Assembly (NCBI RefSeq): GCF_026127265.1
Contig: NZ_WWFG01000001.1
Location: 1,837,501-1,901,500 of the forward strand
From: Nostoc sp. KVJ3
Lineage (GTDB): Bacteria; Cyanobacteriota; Cyanobacteriia; Cyanobacteriales; Nostocaceae
DNA length: 64,000 nucleotides
Direction of reading: 5' to 3'
The position numbers were made by a program, and so were the translations under genes. A model generated the notes under the pieces. The model saw only the letters and a program-made list of their open reading frames with translations. It made no database searches and was not told the DNA's origin. Below are positions 63,147 through 64,000 of this stretch, in pieces; position 1 is the stretch's first letter; every line of letters starts with the position of its first letter.

Positions 63147-64000
63147 ATGCAAAGCAGCCTGACAGCAAGTATTTTGAGTTACTTAAAATTACTAGACCTC
63201 ACTGTAAATCGCTGTGAAATGGAAAAACGACAGGGTTGGCAACCAAAGAGGTCTAAATCTTTATCAGCTATTGGAATACTCTTGTTCTGGGCTACGCCTC
63301 TGCTGATTACCTCAACGGCTGTAGCATCAATAGCACCAACACAAAGAATTGCTCAAGTAAATCCTCAAGATAGCATCAACCGCCCTACCCTCAAAGTTGG
63401 TAGCCAAGGCGATCGCGTATCTGAACTTCAAGCAGCTTTGAAACTTTTGGGTTTTTACTCTGGTGCAGTGGATGGTATATATAGTGAGAATACAGCTAGT
63501 GCTGTTTCCCGGTTTAAACAAGCAGCTGGCTTAAATCCAGATGGCATTGTTGATGCCAGCACTTGGCAACGACTTTTCCCTAATCAACCAGTAGCCGCGT
63601 CAACCGTTCCTTCATCCCAGCCAATATTTAACTCAGCTACAAATTTTCCTATTCCCACCCAGGCTAACAACCTCACCAATGTTGCAAATCCCAGCCCCCC
63701 AAAACAAGCTGTCACACAAGTTGCAACTAACCCACAGCCAAGACCTACTACCTCAAAAAAAGCTGTAACACAAGTTGCAACCAGCCCACAGCCAAGACCT
63801 ACTACCTCAAAAAAAGCTGTAACACAAGTTGCAACACAAGTTACAAGCAGCCCTGAGCCAAGACCTGCTACTCCCAGAAAAGGTACAAATTCCAGAACGC
63901 AGAAAAGACCGAATCGGACTACATCAACGACTCAAACTCAGTCAAACACAACTACTAAGCGAACCTCTGGTATTCAATACACCTCCGAAGGATTGCCAAT
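63147..64000 (+). CDS. Exported peptidoglycan-binding protein with proline-rich repeats, cut by window edge
   Basis: The frame is open from ATG to the window end (284 codons). A hydrophobic segment (SAIGILLFWATPLLITSTAV) suggests a signal or anchor. A PG_binding_1 domain follows (PTLKVGSQGDRVSELQAALK, LLGFYSGAVDGIYSENTASA, WQRLF). Beyond it comes a Thr/Pro/Lys-rich region with two 18-residue repeats (AVTQVATNPQPRPTTSKK) and a partial third. The C-terminus may hold a catalytic domain outside the window. It probably acts at the cell wall. Confidence 0.85.
   Translation, partial: MQSSLTASILSYLKLLDLTVNRCEMEKRQGWQPKRSKSLSAIGILLFWATPLLITSTAVASIAPTQRIAQVNPQDSINRPTLKVGSQGDRVSELQAALKLLGFYSGAVDGIYSENTASAVSRFKQAAGLNPDGIVDASTWQRLFPNQPVAASTVPSSQPIFNSATNFPIPTQANNLTNVANPSPPKQAVTQVATNPQPRPTTSKKAVTQVATSPQPRPTTSKKAVTQVATQVTSSPEPRPATPRKGTNSRTQKRPNRTTSTTQTQSNTTTKRTSGIQYTSEGLP
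63708..63838. repeat. 54-bp coding tandem repeat
   Basis: Two 54-bp units beginning GCTGT(C/A)ACACAAGTTGCAAC and a partial third lie in frame in the peptidoglycan-binding protein gene. The units differ at only a few bases, so the array is young and could vary in copy number. Confidence 0.8.

Noticed and set aside
63708..63838. Repeat array as possible CRISPR
   Set aside because: The units are contiguous 54-bp in-frame coding repeats without spacers.

Overview
The window is chromosomal DNA of a cyanobacterium, most likely a filamentous Nostoc/Anabaena-type species (Nostocales). The evidence is the photosystem II genes psbB and psbT, the light and clock regulators nblS and ldpA, a 6S RNA gene directly after purK, very frequent HIP1 octamers (GCGATCGC) inside and between genes, several very large multidomain sensor kinases, and many copies of the short palindromic and purine-rich intergenic repeats typical of Nostoc genomes. 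No rRNA, tRNA or CRISPR array was found.

Layout. 1-2.4 kb: a cut-off AAA/R3H ATPase gene and ldpA, both minus strand. 2.5-8.6 kb: two sensory kinases on the plus strand; the first, with a possible bilin-binding GAF domain, is split by an insertion sequence. 8.7-13.4 kb: a universal stress protein gene and a three-gene NrtABD-like ABC transporter, each preceded by a c-di-AMP (ydaO/yuaA) riboswitch-like leader. 13.8-16.1 kb: an RsbRD-type histidine kinase, rnc and a small HNH protein. 16.2-19.8 kb: a long imperfect palindrome and a peptide-type ABC permease with its lipoprotein receptor. 20-21 kb: an orphan D12-class DNA adenine methylase. 21.2-25.9 kb: psbB-psbT, rps1 and a HAD phosphatase. 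26.4-29.3 kb: an unusual three-gene operon (nuclease-ParA fusion, ParB-like protein, Zalpha-like winged-helix membrane protein). 29.5-34.7 kb: a zinc-ribbon protein, nblS, purD and a sugar epimerase. 35.3-46.6 kb: a multi-PAS kinase with a broken receiver domain, an SLH-FAS1-barrel protein, an O-methyltransferase, a membrane glycosyltransferase, a KTSC protein and a GAF/PAS hybrid kinase. 47-54.7 kb: moaE, a DUF2103-clpS pair, an FAD oxidoreductase, a pentapeptide protein overlapping purK, then 6S RNA. 54.9-64 kb: a 1799-residue HstK-type Ser/Thr-His kinase, two M16 peptidases (one apparently active, one inactive) and a cut-off peptidoglycan-binding protein.

The best candidate for an undescribed system is the 26.4-29.3 kb operon. 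An HsdR/Mrr-like PD-(D/E)xK nuclease domain with intact-looking catalytic residues is fused in frame to a ParA ATPase. It is translationally coupled to a degenerate ParB-like coiled-coil protein and followed by a winged-helix protein whose recognition helix resembles Z-nucleic-acid-binding Zalpha domains and which ends in a membrane anchor. An internal Shine-Dalgarno and ATG could also yield ParA alone. Its function (defence, partition or something else) cannot be decided from sequence. The second notable observation is the pair of c-di-AMP riboswitch-like leaders on adjacent transcription units.
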